Shown: positions 51,976-63,162, numbered from the stretch's first letter. The stretch is 64,000 nucleotides of DNA from Achatina immaculata (GCA_009760885.1 CM019716.1:12787702-12851701); one strand, 5' to 3'. Notes: generated by a model not told the origin, from the sequence alone. Translations and numbers: made by a program.

Positions 51976-52862
51976 AGACAAAGAAAATGACCAAACACGA
52001 ATTGTCTCAGCTTTATAGAGATTAGAAAATGTAAATAAATACAACAACCGTAAGAATTACAACTGTTTTTGCTCGTCAAGTTTATATTTATAGATCGAAT
52101 ACACAACTGGCAATGTCTGAACAGTAAGAAATGAAGACTCACAAAGTAAAAAGACTGGGAGAATACAAACAAACAAATAAACAAAACTACAAAAGAATGA
52201 ACAAGGGAGAAAGCGATGACAGAAAGAGAGAAGAAAAAAGACAGTGAGACAGTTAAAAGACGGCACACCAGCGGATCCCAGACACAATTTGCTCAGAATG
52301 GAAGAAGCGCAGAGGGAAAATAAATGGAAATTTATTTCCATCGACTAACTCCATCCCAGACTTTGATTGGGGCCTCATCGCGTAGAATAATAAAAATGGA
52401 ACCTTCGTCTCCGGGCCAGTCATTTCCATTGCGATGCTTATTATCTTTGTTAGGCTGGCTCTTCCAGACACCTCCCCTACGTCTCCCTACACTAACAGAC
52501 ACTAAAATTCTCGTGTATTCGCATACATTGAGACAAAGTAGTCCTCCTATTTTTGCCCCCCTTTTTTTTTCTTTGTTGACAACTTTTTTCTTTCTAAAAT
52601 CATCGGTGGATGGACTAATGCGATACCGGGAGAATCAGCTTTCGATGCTGTTGTTTTCATTTTTATTTTATTTTTATTTTCAAAGCGAACGAAGATATTT
52701 TAGCTATTGTTTTTTTTTTAAGTGAAAAAAAGCTGCTGTTTTTTAGGCGAATATCTCTCACATTTTGTTTATATTGAAAGAAGAAGAAGAATCTGAACAA
52801 ATGAAAGCGCTTCAATAAACTGCCAGGACGAGTCAAAATGTAACCGCACATCAAGGGACATA
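51976..52862. other. Unassigned sequence
   Basis: No gene was recognised. It contains T runs, and a GAAGAAGAAGAA word at 52782-52793. Confidence 0.4.
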
Positions 52863-52864
52863 AC

Positions 52865-53217
52865 CGCTTCTTCTTCGTCTGCGTTCGAGGTTGTTAGTCA
52901 CTTCAGATCCTCGTCCCTGTCGACATGGCAAAGTTGCAGTCCTCTCCAGATCCGGATAAGAGCCCCCAAAGCTTTTGCTTCAAGCTTGTGTCCTCTGGCC
53001 ATGTCTCACGCCTCAGGTCTGCATGGTTCATGCACCCTTGCAGGATATGTTCCAGAGTCTGGACTCCACTGCCACATGGACAGTCGTCTGTGTGAAACAT
53101 TTTGAGTCGATGCAGCTGGCTCAGTAGTCTGCAGTGGCCTGTTCTTAGGCGAAAGTGGATGGTTTGCTGATGTCTTTGTAGTTGGCGTATTGCATCTGGC
53201 TCATTGTACATAACCAC
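52865..53217 (-). mobile_element. Jockey LINE C-terminus with (GAA)n tail
   Basis: The minus strand is open for about 104 codons: QQTIHFRLRTGHCRLLSQLH, KMFHTDDCPCGSGVQTLEHI, LQGCMNHADLRRETWPEDTS and LKQKLWGLLSGSGEDCNFAM, then a stop. This is the classic 'RLRTGHxxL...CPCG...TxEHILQxC...RxxxWP' Jockey tail, with its putative zinc-binding CPC/H/C residues kept. The 3' end passes into GAAGAAGAAG (52870-52880 on the plus strand as TTCTTCTTC). Confidence 0.9.
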
Positions 53218-53354
53218 TAAATACAGTACATGAAAAGACTGGAGGGCGCGTCAACATGTATTTTCTTTTATATTTCAGTGGTTACAACCCCGTGATTTAA
53301 GGTTTCATTTTTGGCTTGCCTTCACATGAGTCATCGTTTCAGAAAAGCTATTCA

Positions 53355-53945
53355 GCCCAAGTGTCAATAGGAAAACACACATGAAGGGACTGAAGGGAAC
53401 AAGTGTCAATAGGAAAACACACATGAAGGGACTGAAGGGAACAAGTGTCAATAGGAAAACACACATGACGGGACTGAAGGGAACAAGTGTCAATAGGAAA
53501 ACACACATGAAGGGACTGAAGGGAACAAGTGTCAATAGGAAAACACACATGAAGGGACTGAAGGGAACAAGTGTCAATAGGAAAACACCACATGAAGGGA
53601 CTGAAGGGAACAAGTGTCAATAGGAAAACACCACATGAAGGGACTGAAGGGAACAAATGTCAACAACAAAACACCACATGAAGGGACTGAAGGGAACAAG
53701 TGTCAACAAGAAAACACCACATGAAAGGACTGAAGGGAACAAGTGTCAACAAGAAAACACCACATGAAGGGACTGAAGGGAACAATTGTCAACAAGAAAA
53801 AAGCACATGAAGGGACTGAAGGGAACAAATGTCAACAAGAAAACACTACATGAAGGGACTGAAGGGAACAAGTGTCAACAAGAAAACACCACATGAAGGG
53901 ACTGAAGGGAACAAGTGTCAACAAGAAGACACCACATGAAGGGAC
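53355..53945. repeat. 42/43-bp minisatellite, about 14 units
   Basis: The unit is AAGTGTCAATAGGAAAACAC plus ACATGAAGGGACTGAAGGGAAC. Up to about 53585 the unit is 42 bp and keeps a frame open (VNRKTHMKGLKGTS). From there a one-base insertion (ACACCACATG) gives 43 bp, and AACAAGAAAAC replaces AATAGGAAAAC. The two subtypes occupy separate halves. Confidence 0.93.
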
Positions 53946-54171
53946 TGAAGGAAAAAGAAAAAGATGATACACAAAGTCATTACTTGAAATCAGGAACAAA
54001 AACACCGGGAACAAAAATCTCATGGATTTCCGTGGACAATTATATAGATACAAAAGAAACTCACTTCGTTCCTCACAGCCTACCTCTGAAAGATTTTGAA
54101 TATTTACCGGCCACAGACAATAAATAATAGAGACCTACTTGCCCATGAGAAACAGAAGATGCGCATGTCAT

Positions 54172-54470
54172 AATAGCTAAACAACGCTGGAAATGGACTG
54201 GTCATGTGCTCCGTAGAGAGCCCAGCATCATCGTCCATGAGACGGACACCCGAGGGGAAAAAAGAAAGAGAAGGCCGACCAAGGGCTACCTGGTGGAGAA
54301 CTATAGAAGCGGATGTGAGCATTATGCAGCACAGTTCTGGGATAATCCAAAGACTTGCTGCAGACCGTGAGAAGTGGGGAGAGAATTTATTGCTGTCCTA
54401 CAAGACACCATGGAGCTTACTTGGTGGTAATTGCTCAGCCGATCGCCGAATAAAGACGTGAATGGATGGA
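54172..54470 (+). mobile_element. LINE C-terminal fragment (WKWTGHVLRR type)
   Basis: AKQRWKWTGHVLRREPSIIV, then in another frame KKEREGRPRATWWRTIEADV, then IQRLAADREKWGENLL. It follows the same 'RWxGHVLR...GRPxxTWRRTxEAD...AxDRxxWxxL' plan as Fams A-D but is a distinct, diverged family. Confidence 0.75.
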
Positions 54471-54754
54471 AGCGAAATTCATAAAAATAGCACACTGGTT
54501 GGTCATATGGCGACAGGAGTGTTACATTTCAAGTGGTTTAAGGTAAAACATATCAAGTACTTGCACACTAAATTTAGAAAACGTATCTAAACTCTACAGC
54601 AAACATTGTCTCTACCAAAACACAGAAGCAAGGTCTTCTTTCGGTAGGGTTTCACCCATTTATTAGAATGAAATGACTGAAGGAGGTCACCCTAGCACGC
54701 AAATGAACGATGTGGTCAATAATTTGAAGTAGACGTTTCATACGTATCACACAT

Positions 54755-55030
54755 CTAAGTTTTGGGGGTGTCCAACTTCATTGGCCTGAAGGACCACAAC
54801 TTTATGCTAAAATCAAGTGGTGGGCCACGTCTAAATCAACTCTTTTTTTTTGTTGGTCAACTTATCTAAAAATAGGAAAACGTAACAGGTATAAAGTAAA
54901 GGTGAACTGGTTGCTTTAATTTGCTTTTCAGTTTTCACATGTTCGTTTACATGTTTTTTGTCAATTTTAATCAAATAAAATACATTTTCATAATAACCGC
55001 GCTGGTCGCAAAAAAAAGGCCTAGCATGCC
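54755..55030. mobile_element. Possible hAT-like element, degenerate
   Basis: GGGGGTGTCCAACTTCATTG, CCTGAAGGACCACAACTTTA and AAGTGGTGGGCCACGTC resemble the left end of hAT elements of the 'CAGGGGTGTCCAACttttttg' type. A matching right end was not found. Confidence 0.4.
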
Positions 55031-55404
55031 GCTACAAGGATCAAAGTGATATTAATGCAGATGGTCGGTGTAGATGTTAAAGTGATGTAAAATAGTAAAA
55101 GGAAGAGGACGCGTAGTATCGTCATCATATGACTTGTGTAAACAACTGGACAATGAATGTATGAGAAAGATTGAGGGAACTGAAGAGGTTTTCAGCAACA
55201 GCAGAAAAGTCTCCAGGCTGCGCGTAGAGCATGCACAATAAGCCATGATAAAATTTTGAATAGCTTAATCTTGTCACTTCTAGCGCTTCTTCTGCCTGGC
55301 AGAGTTGCTAGGACGTTTTTCAGGGTTCAGTATGACACAAAAGACAATGTTTCAAGTCTAAAAAGAGAAAGAGGACTTTGGGGGAAAAATCACTCAGATT
55401 ACAG

Positions 55405-55735
55405 ACCTTTACCCAGGGAAATCTACCGATCTTAGAATGTCATGAGTTTAGAGGGCCTACAGACCTCTGGGAGTCAAGACCCAGGGGAGTCTACCTATCT
55501 TAGAATGACATGAGTTCAGAGGGCCTACAGACCTTTGTGAGTCATGATCCAGGGGAGTCTACCTATCTTAGAATGTCATGCGTTTAGAGGGCCTACAGAC
55601 CTCTGGGAGTCATGACACAGGGGAGTCTACCTATCTTAGAATGTCATGAGTTTAGAGGGCCTACAGACCTCTGGGAGTCATGACACAGGGGAGTCTACCT
55701 ATCTTAGAATGTCATGAGTTTAGAGGACCTAAACA
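55405..55735. repeat. 68-bp minisatellite, five units
   Basis: GGGGAGTCTACCTATCTTAG, AATGTCATGAGTTTAGAGGG and CCTACAGACCTCTGGGAGTC. The last three units are nearly identical, and the first two carry more changes. Confidence 0.92.
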
Positions 55736-56288
55736 CTTGCCTGAGGAGGGGAGGGTATTTTCTCCGATGTTCTAGGTTCTCAGTCAGTGGGGATATACCC
55801 AATATCTACCCTCAGTGAGATTTTAGGATGGGAGTTTGGGGTAGGGGTGGGGTCGTGTGGGGGTGGGGTGGGGTTAGGAACTGCGACCATGGATTGACAG
55901 ATTGAAACTGTTTTATATGCATATTATTTAGAATGCACCGTTGAATCAGACAATCTTGGACAGGTGGGGAGGGAGGGGGAAGTGACATCCTGACATATGG
56001 TGAAAAGATGCTGCAACTGTATATGTAGAAGGCGTTGTCCAGTCCCATACTTGTTTTGAGGTGTTAACGCCCCTGAGTATTTGTCCACAGTGTGAGTCTT
56101 ATTAAGTTTTTTCCCTTGTATTTTAGGATTTCAGGTTGGTCTTGGTTCTGGGTAGCACGAGATTTTCGGAAGGCACGGAGCGAGACGGCAGGTTGTTGGG
56201 ATAGTGCACGTTTGTATCTTAAGTTGTATGGGCTTGAAGTCGTTGAAGCGTGAAAATCGTGTTTGATTCTGAAGAATATGTCTTGTCG
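55736..56288. other. Unassigned G/T-rich sequence
   Basis: It includes a GGGGTGGGGTGGGG stretch at about 55840-55875 with possible G-quadruplex potential. No gene was recognised. Confidence 0.4.
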
Positions 56289-56289
56289 A

Positions 56290-56985
56290 CAGATGTTATC
56301 ATCATCATCAGGTGCCGTGCCGACTGGCGTTGGCTATTATGCTTCTCCAGAGTACACGATCCTTCATGCAGGCCATCAGCTCAGATGGTGATCTCCTCTC
56401 ACACCATCCCGTCAGACTGTCCAGTATCATTTCTCTTGGTCTTCCTTTTGATCTTCTTCCTTCTATTTTTCCTGATGTTATAATATTTTCAATGTCCCCT
56501 CTTCTCATTGCATGTCCTATGAAAGTACATTGTCTCTCTCTGATCTTTTTGATAAGATTTTTTGTCTGTCCAGCTCTTCTCATACATTCTTCATTAGTTA
56601 TTTTTGCTGTCCAGGGGATTCGCAACATTCTTCTAATAAACCACATTTCTGCTGCTTCCAATGATTTTTATGCAGACCTGCCTATTGTACATGATTCACT
56701 TCCATATAACAAGATAGGTTCAATATAGTATTTTTGGACTCATTTTCTAACATTCATTGATAAGGATATGTTGGTTAATATGTTTCTCATTCTCTGAAAT
56801 GCAGTCTTTGCTTGGCCTATTCTGTTCCTAATTTCTGTTCTGCATTTCCCATCTGAAGTTATTACTGCTCCAAGGTATTTGAATTTCTGCACCTGCTTTA
56901 GAATAGTTCCGTTATAACAGATGTTATGCTTGTTTTGAATAACTGTTGGCCAATGATAGATTCTTCATGTGTTTTTTTTGTATTG
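56290..56985 (-). mobile_element. Fam E LINE C-terminus with (GAT)n tail
   Basis: The minus strand reads EAAEMWFIRRMLRIPWTAKI, TNEECMRRAGQTKNLIKKIR, ERQCTFIGHAMRRGDIENII, TSGKIEGRRSKGRPREMILD and WRSIIANASRHGT, then a stop and GATGATGATGAT. Upstream, to the right, the post-RT segment continues to about 56985 with stops. The frame of 117 codons to the stop is intact. It is a known non-LTR post-RT layout; the clade is unresolved. Confidence 0.9.
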
Positions 56986-57184
56986 ATGAAGTCGGCCCAG
57001 CCAGAATTTGTTGTTGCTACTCATCCCTCTAACTATTTATATTCGTCATCGCCACCATTATCACCAAGTTACATTCAATAAACACTTTGTTGTGTTAAGA
57101 GTGCCAGACTTTCTTATCATTTGTATTAAGATGTATCGACGAGGGTTAAGAGAACATAATCTAATATGAATTAGTAACTCAATC

Positions 57185-57605
57185 AATCAAGTGCTGTGCC
57201 GCGTGGCGTATGCGATCATTTCTCTCCACAATTCCTCGTCTTTAGACTTGATTGTGAGATCTGCCGGTGACTTTCTTCCTAGCCACACTGACAGCCCATC
57301 CAGTAACTTCTCTCTCTCTCTCCGTCTTCCTCTGTCTCTTCTTCCCTCAAATTTTTCCAGTTGCCACAATATGTTCCGGTTTTCCTCTTCTCAGAAAATG
57401 TCCTACAAATCTCGCTTGGCCTCCATTTCTCGCTGTACTCTCTTATTGATGGACCATGCTTCGTATCTATAAAACAGAACTGGCTCAATGTAACATTTAA
57501 GTACTCGGAATCTTGTTTCCATTAATATGGATCTGTTGCACAAGATGTTTCTCATTTTCTGGAATGCTGACTTGGCCTGAGCACATCTGATTTTTTTTTC
57601 AGAGA
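57185..57605 (-). mobile_element. Fam E-related LINE C-terminus with (TTGA)n tail
   Basis: The minus strand reads KFEGRRDRGRRREREKLLDG, LSVWLGRKSPADLTIKSKDE and ELWREMIAYATRHST, then a stop and TTGATTGATTGAG. It differs in sequence from the 56290 copy, so it is another subfamily. Frameshifts lie at 57370-57400. Confidence 0.85.
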
Positions 57606-57897
57606 GGTAAAAGGTAAAATTCCCATTACCATCCCTTTAAGGCCTATTGGGGTATACGGTGTTAGATCTATATTTTCCAGGACCTTCTGCACATGAAAGT
57701 CTGATGTGGTCAGTATCACGCCTAATGGCTTTACCTTCCCAGATTTCTCTGGTACCCATTTTTAGAGCCTGGGTGAACCCTGGGACCTTTTTGGTGTGTA
57801 ACCAGAAAAGAATCCCACTGCTGGGACTGAACCCGGTACCACCTGATTAGTAAACCGAGCGCCTAACAACTCAGCCAACCTGGCCGCCACGTCATAT
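57606..57897 (-). mobile_element. tRNA-headed SINE with shared core
   Basis: The minus strand begins GGCGGCCAGGTTGGCTGAGT (A box GGCTGAGTTGTTAGG), then GGTGGTACCGGGTTCAGTCC (B box), 30-40 bases apart. The body holds AAAAATGGGTACCAGAGAAA and GTGATACTGACCACATCAGA, which parallel the core of 13795 and 24600. Confidence 0.8.
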
Positions 57898-57904
57898 ACA
57901 TTTA

Positions 57905-58151
57905 TATCTTATATCCTTCCCATGCCGTTAAACGTCACATAGGGCTCGCAAAGTAGTTCGCCAATTTTTCCTGTCTTCGGCGAGTCTTTCAACCTCATCA
58001 AGGGATTTTATGCCTGCTAATTTGGCCTCTCTTAACAATATCCTCTTCAGAGTTTCACGCGATCTGCCTCTTTTTCTTTGGCCTGTTGTGTTCCACTTGA
58101 TAGCTTGTTTTTTGGGATTCTCTGATCATTTCTTCTCATCAAGTGACCAAC
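57905..58151 (-). mobile_element. Fam A LINE, copy F
   Basis: Colinear with the other copies from the tail (TTATATCTTATATCCTTCCC) to GTGACCAACATATA, where it ends in an (AT)n run. It lies eight bases from a SINE. No clear TSD was found because of the AT-rich flanks. Confidence 0.85.
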
Positions 58152-58284
58152 ATATATATATATATATATATATGTATGTGCACACACAGAGATAGAAACT
58201 ATGCTCTTACAATGTAGAATGCAAAAAATAAATAAAATGAACAAGAGATTGAGATCCGCTGATCTAGAGAGTTGTGTAGCCGTC

Positions 58285-58317
<33 letters not shown>

Positions 58318-59640
58318 GTCTCTCTCTCTCTATCTCTCTATCTCTATCTCTGTGTGTGTGTGAAATAGAGTTTCCTGCATATTTCTCAAAGCTCGTTAGA
58401 ATTGTATGTACAGAATACAATCATAAAAAAAAAACGTATAACATTCGTCCAGCTTTGCGCGCGCAACCCGCATAACACAGACGCAGGTCTATGTGCAGTC
58501 TTGCATACATTAATTCACTTTTAAACTGGATCTCAGATTAAAATATTAAAATGAAATTATGCATATGAAAATTGATTCTTTTCCGTGTCCTCGATATTGA
58601 TTTCTTGCACTGTCGCGATATTGAACTGAAGGGTTGCCAGAGCACGGCCAGAAAGTTTTAATTTTTGGAAAATGTGCCGCTTCTTAATTTTTTGTCCAAA
58701 TGTCCTCCGTGGAACAACCATTTTCTTTCTAAAAAGGAGGAAGAAAGAAAAAAAAAGATGGAAAGCAAGAAAGAAATTTTGCAATATCTGGATTTAATTT
58801 CATGAAACAGCTCTAAACAAAAGAAACGGAAACAAGATGGCGGGAAAAGAAACAAGGGGGTGGAGACACACACACTCACAGACACATACACACACACACT
58901 CACACACACACTAATCGACAAGACTGGGAATCGAAACAAACCAAGTCAGTTTCTTGATTCCCTCCTCCCCTTTACCCCCTTTTTCTATCCATCCATCCCA
59001 CCCCACCCCATCCCCTGTCTCTGCCTCCCTGATGCGGTGCGTGAATAAACGACATATTCATACATGATGCTGCTCAAATCGAATCAGCCCCGAACAAGGA
59101 TCGTCCTCTAATGATTACTTCATCCAACCTTTCCTTTTTTTTTCCTCCAAAAAAATCTAATCCATTTTATTTTCCTAGTTTAAAACAAAAAACAAAGCCA
59201 AAACAGCTGGGATTAAGAGCAGTGCAGAAAATAATGCAGAAAAAGAGGGATAATCCAATGTTAAAAGAATTTTCAAAAACAAACGGAAGGATGAAGACAG
59301 TAGAAAGGGGGTGGGGGAGGGAAAAAAACGCCTAAATTAAGAGTGTCACCCGGTTTTGTGAGGGCATAAACAATCCACGACCCTGCTAGCTATAAACAGA
59401 AAAAAAAGGAGTTGGCTCCAAGCACGAAATCGTGTCAGCTATTGTCATGCTACTCGCACGGAAAGAGGCCGTTAATATCACCTTTTAAAGGAGAAAAACA
59501 AAGACAACAACAACAACAACAACAACAAAAATGACACACAGACATCAGATAGAGGAAACCAAAAACTGCAGTAAGCTGCAGCCTTGATAACACTTTCTGA
59601 AAAAAAACAAAAAAAAAACATAGGATGTCGGTTTGATCTC
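58152..59640. other. Unassigned sequence with simple repeats
   Basis: TCTG/TC runs lie at 58281-58350, ACAC runs at 58865-58913 and CAA runs at 59499-59528. No gene was recognised. Confidence 0.45.
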
Positions 59641-59900
59641 AAGTGTAGAGTTTTCTCTAGGAACTTATACATATTTAATGGCCGACTCTATGCAACGCGA
59701 GGAAATAATCCCTGGATCCTGCCTCTATGACGCATAATTAACAATTTAGGATCTGAAAGTTTATTCGTGTCTCCTGACACGAAATAATTATTAACGGGAT
59801 AATTAACTCTATCCCGAAATGTTATATTCCTGCCGCGATGCTTGTCTTTACTAGTCTTTCTGAGAAAGAGGAAACCGCTGCCGTACCTTCATTCTCTTAC
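59641..59900. other. Unique block with clustered homeodomain-like sites; candidate enhancer
   Basis: CGCATAATTAACAATTTAGG, CACGAAATAATTATTAACGG and GATAATTAACTCTATCCCG lie within about 90 bp, giving several TAATTA/TTAAC cores. There are no repeats inside. Regulatory function is inferred from texture and motifs only. Confidence 0.25.
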
Positions 59901-59917
59901 CAAATCATCCTTCACAA

Positions 59918-60172
59918 ATCTGTAAATAAAAGTTAATAAATCATCCTTCACAAATCTTTGAATAAAAGTTAACAAATCATCCTTCACAAATCTTTGAATA
60001 AAAGTTAACAAATCATTCATTCATTCATTTGCATGTCCCTTGCGGAACTTTGCCTCCCAAACAGCACTCCTGTAGGCCTCTCGGTTGTGAGCAAGATGGC
60101 CTGCTGCTGTTGCATCCATTTCCAGATCGTCAACAAATCATCCTTCACAAATCTCTGAATAAAAGTTAACAA
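59918..60172. repeat. 36-bp minisatellite split by a Fam C insertion
   Basis: Units of AAATCATCCTTCACAAATCT plus TTGAATAAAAGTTAAC, three before and one after the insert at 60017-60131. Confidence 0.9.
60017..60131 (-). mobile_element. Fam C LINE, 115-bp 5'-truncated insertion in a minisatellite
   Basis: On the plus strand, TCATTCATTTGCATGTCCCT, TGCGGAACTTTGCCTCCCAA and GGCCTCTCGGTTGTGAGCAA are the reverse of the Fam C 3' end with its (ATGA)n tail. AACAAATCAT at 60007-60016 and 60132-60141 is the TSD. The host unit is colinear across it. Confidence 0.9.
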
Positions 60173-60179
60173 CATAATT

Positions 60180-60370
60180 GGGTGCTCCAGAGAAGAAGTC
60201 TCGATGGACTGGGCTCATCAAGTACGTCTACTGGCAGAAGACGGTCAACAGAACTTCTTGGACGCGTCATGAGCAGTCAGAGAGCTTGACAAATACAAGG
60301 GGACAAAGAAGAAGAGGGAGGCCAAGAGAAAAATAACTCGGCGGACTGACCAAGTGACTTGGAATAAGAA
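60180..60370 (+). mobile_element. Fam E-like LINE fragment
   Basis: TSWTRHEQSESLTNTRGQRR, then RGRPREK, a stop and LGGLTKWLG-like residues. This matches the 'GRxRGRPREKxLDGLxxWLG' motif. It runs directly into the (ATCT)n microsatellite. Confidence 0.55.
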
Positions 60371-60371
60371 A

Positions 60372-60372
60372 A

Positions 60373-60464
<92 letters not shown>

Positions 60465-60466
60465 AC
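60372..60466. repeat. (ATCT)n microsatellite, left of Fam F
   Basis: About 24 tetranucleotide units with one ATAT break near 60416. Confidence 0.96.
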
Positions 60467-61138
60467 AAAAAGGCTCCACTCACTTCACAAGCGAGCATCA
60501 AATCTGATTTGTGACAAACACAAAGTACAGACTGTAGATCAACAAAAACAACTCAAAATTCTACCCTTCAAATACAGAATCATTTTTAACAAAATTTGTT
60601 CACAGAATTCTGTCGCACAATGCTCCGCCTTACTTGTGGTCACTGTTTACGTATAACACTAGACATAGCCAGCGTTTAAATAACTGTCTTCTTCCTAAAC
60701 CCAGGATTTATCTGTACAAGAAAACCCTTGCATACTCTGCAGTACAGCTCTGGAACACCCTCCCCTACCATTTAAAATCCATTAATAATACTTCATCCTT
60801 TAACTGAAACCTGTTTCATTATTTACTTGCTTGTAATTATATGCCTCCATAGAATAACCAGCAATCTCTCAACCCATGACTCGCCAACCATCAAGTACTA
60901 AAATGACATAGTTCGAAAAGTAACTTGTTAGATATTGTTAGAAATTATTTTTATGTTTATTAAAAAAAACATATGTTAGAATATCTTTATTTACAATGTA
61001 TTTTTGTTTATGCATATGTCTGTGTGTATGTGTGCGTGAGAGCTATTTTATTAGGTTAATTACTTCTTCTCTTTTACTTTGAATGTAATAGTTAAATCTT
61101 ACACTCTTTTGATATGTTTTTTTTCCTAATTTAATTTG
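60467..61138 (+). mobile_element. Fam F LINE C-terminus and 3' UTR, second copy
   Basis: KRLHSLHKRASNLICDKHKV and KILPFKYRIIFNKI, then in another frame ILSHNAPPYLWSLF-like residues, LAYSAVQLWNTLPYHLK and a long UTR. It matches 18413-19125. The 3' end again leads into ATCT/GTCT repeats. Confidence 0.8.
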
Positions 61139-61142
61139 TATA

Positions 61143-61146
61143 ATTA

Positions 61147-61235
<89 letters not shown>

Positions 61236-61273
61236 CTGTCTATCCGTCTGTCCATCCATCCATCCATCCATCC

Positions 61274-61340
<67 letters not shown>

Positions 61341-61341
61341 C
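61143..61341. repeat. ATCT/GTCT/ATCC tetranucleotide block, about 198 bp
   Basis: ATCT, then GTCT, then ATCC and again ATCT sub-blocks, beginning at the Fam F 3' end. Confidence 0.97.
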
Positions 61342-61439
61342 CATTTCTCACCATACTTAACCGCTCCCCCCCCCTCTCTGCCCTCTTCATTCCCACATCA
61401 CATTCCTCAGATCACACAAATGACATTTTCCTTTTCCCA

Positions 61440-61880
61440 GAGCCCTCTGGCCAGGCCGCTAACACCCTCCTCTGCCTTCAGACGGGCAGTGTATCACCGG
61501 CCCGGGGCTCCTATAGTAATACCATTTTCTTAAATATTGGCCCACTCACAGATCATTTTTCATTCAATTTGGTGGAGAGAGCGCGGATTATCGCCTGCAT
61601 TCGCCAGACTCGGGGTCTGATGCACAAGCACGAAGCCACATTTTGGAAGATAGAAAATCCCTTGTAGAGCGGAAGTGGAGATGATGGAGGACCGGGCTGC
61701 AAATGGCCTCCTAAGAATTAAACGGAATAAAATGGCTGGCTTGAGATATTTATCTTCATCGCAAACTTCTCTTGCTCTTAAGCCTGCTTGACATTCAAAA
61801 TATGAACCACGTCCTCAGGGGGGCGGGAGAGGAAGACCAGATCTGTCTCTTCTGGAGGAAGAAATAGAAGGAAAATAAAT
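61440..61880. other. Unique block; candidate conserved noncoding element
   Basis: 440 bp without simple repeats or family matches and with balanced composition (TTGGTGGAGAGAGCGCGGAT, GCAAATGGCCTCCTAAGAAT, GAGATATTTATCTTCATCGC). There is no long frame. Its texture contrasts sharply with the neighbouring microsatellites. Confidence 0.25.
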
Positions 61881-62060
61881 TTAGTTGTCATTTTGCCCAT
61901 ATTTCCACAAGTTTTCCGTCTTTCAAGGCACTTGTTAGAAAACTAGAATTCTAAAATGTCGATGGTTTTATACGCAGCTCAGGGGACGTCGTGTCTGAAA
62001 CTAAATAACATTTACTTAAAACATGTTTCATCTGTCCCGAGGAAACATTCTCTCTTTCTG

Positions 62061-62296
<236 letters not shown>

Positions 62297-62429
62297 TCAC
62301 ACACACACACGCACACACTAATAACGACACAGAAAATTCAATACATACGCCACATTTTGAAGGAGTAATTTATGGCTGAGGAAAATTATAAACTGTTAGT
62401 AACTGTACAGCTTATTTAAATCTCAACGA

Positions 62430-62697
62430 ACTATAAATGTCTTGAAACTGAACAGACTACACTGGCCGGGGCATGTAGAGAGAATGGAAGAGAAAATGAT
62501 GTATGCACAAGAGATGAGGGAAACAAAACCAAGGGGTAGACCAAGAGAGAGACGGAAAGACAACATTGAAGAGGATACAAAAGAAATTGGTGCCACCAAC
62601 TGGAGAGAGAAGATTAGGAATAGAGAGGAATAGAGGCGAACTTTATCTGCAGCAATGAGCCTTAATGGCTCAGAAAACAGAAGAAGAAGAAGAAGTG
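62430..62697 (+). mobile_element. LINE C-terminus (LHWPGHVERM type) with (AAG)n tail
   Basis: LKLNRLHWPGHVERMEEKMM, RETKPRGRPRERRKDNIEED and TKEIGATNWREKIRNREE, then a stop. It continues as AAMSLNGSENRRRRR, that is, AGAAGAAGAAGAAG. The frame is short but clean. It follows the 'LxWxGHVxRM...PxGRPRxRWxDxIxxD...W' layout of a further non-LTR family. Confidence 0.8.
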
Positions 62698-62719
62698 CAT
62701 GCATTTATATCATCAGTAT

Positions 62720-62786
62720 TACAATTACTAAGACTACTACTACAACTACTACTATTACTACTACTACTACTACTACTACTACTATT
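62720..62786. repeat. (ACT)n microsatellite
   Basis: About 18 ACT-like units, 25 bp beyond the LINE tail. Confidence 0.93.
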
Positions 62787-63162
62787 GATATTACCACTGC
62801 TGCAAGCTATAAACAACTAAAAAATGATGTGAGAAAAAAAAACAAAATAACATTTGATTTTAAACATCAAATTTTGCCTTCCATACTCATTAAGAACAAT
62901 ATCAGCGACATGAAGACACAAGTAAATATACTCCAGAGCTTGGATAATTAGTCCAAAAATGTCGTGACGTGTACTAGTTAAACTCTGCTCATCACACTAT
63001 GCTGTATGTAGAAATAATCCATCAACCTCCATTCCTGTCCCTTTCAACCCCCCCCCCCAACCCCCCGACCAAACCCCCTAGTGCATTTTACTCTCAGCCT
63101 ATCATATCAAACGGACATGTGATATACGGACATAAATGAGATTTATTTATTTACTCGTATAT

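Noticed and set aside
53355..53945. CRISPR-like array
   Set aside because: Regular 42/43-bp units without distinct spacers, in a eukaryotic context. It is a minisatellite.
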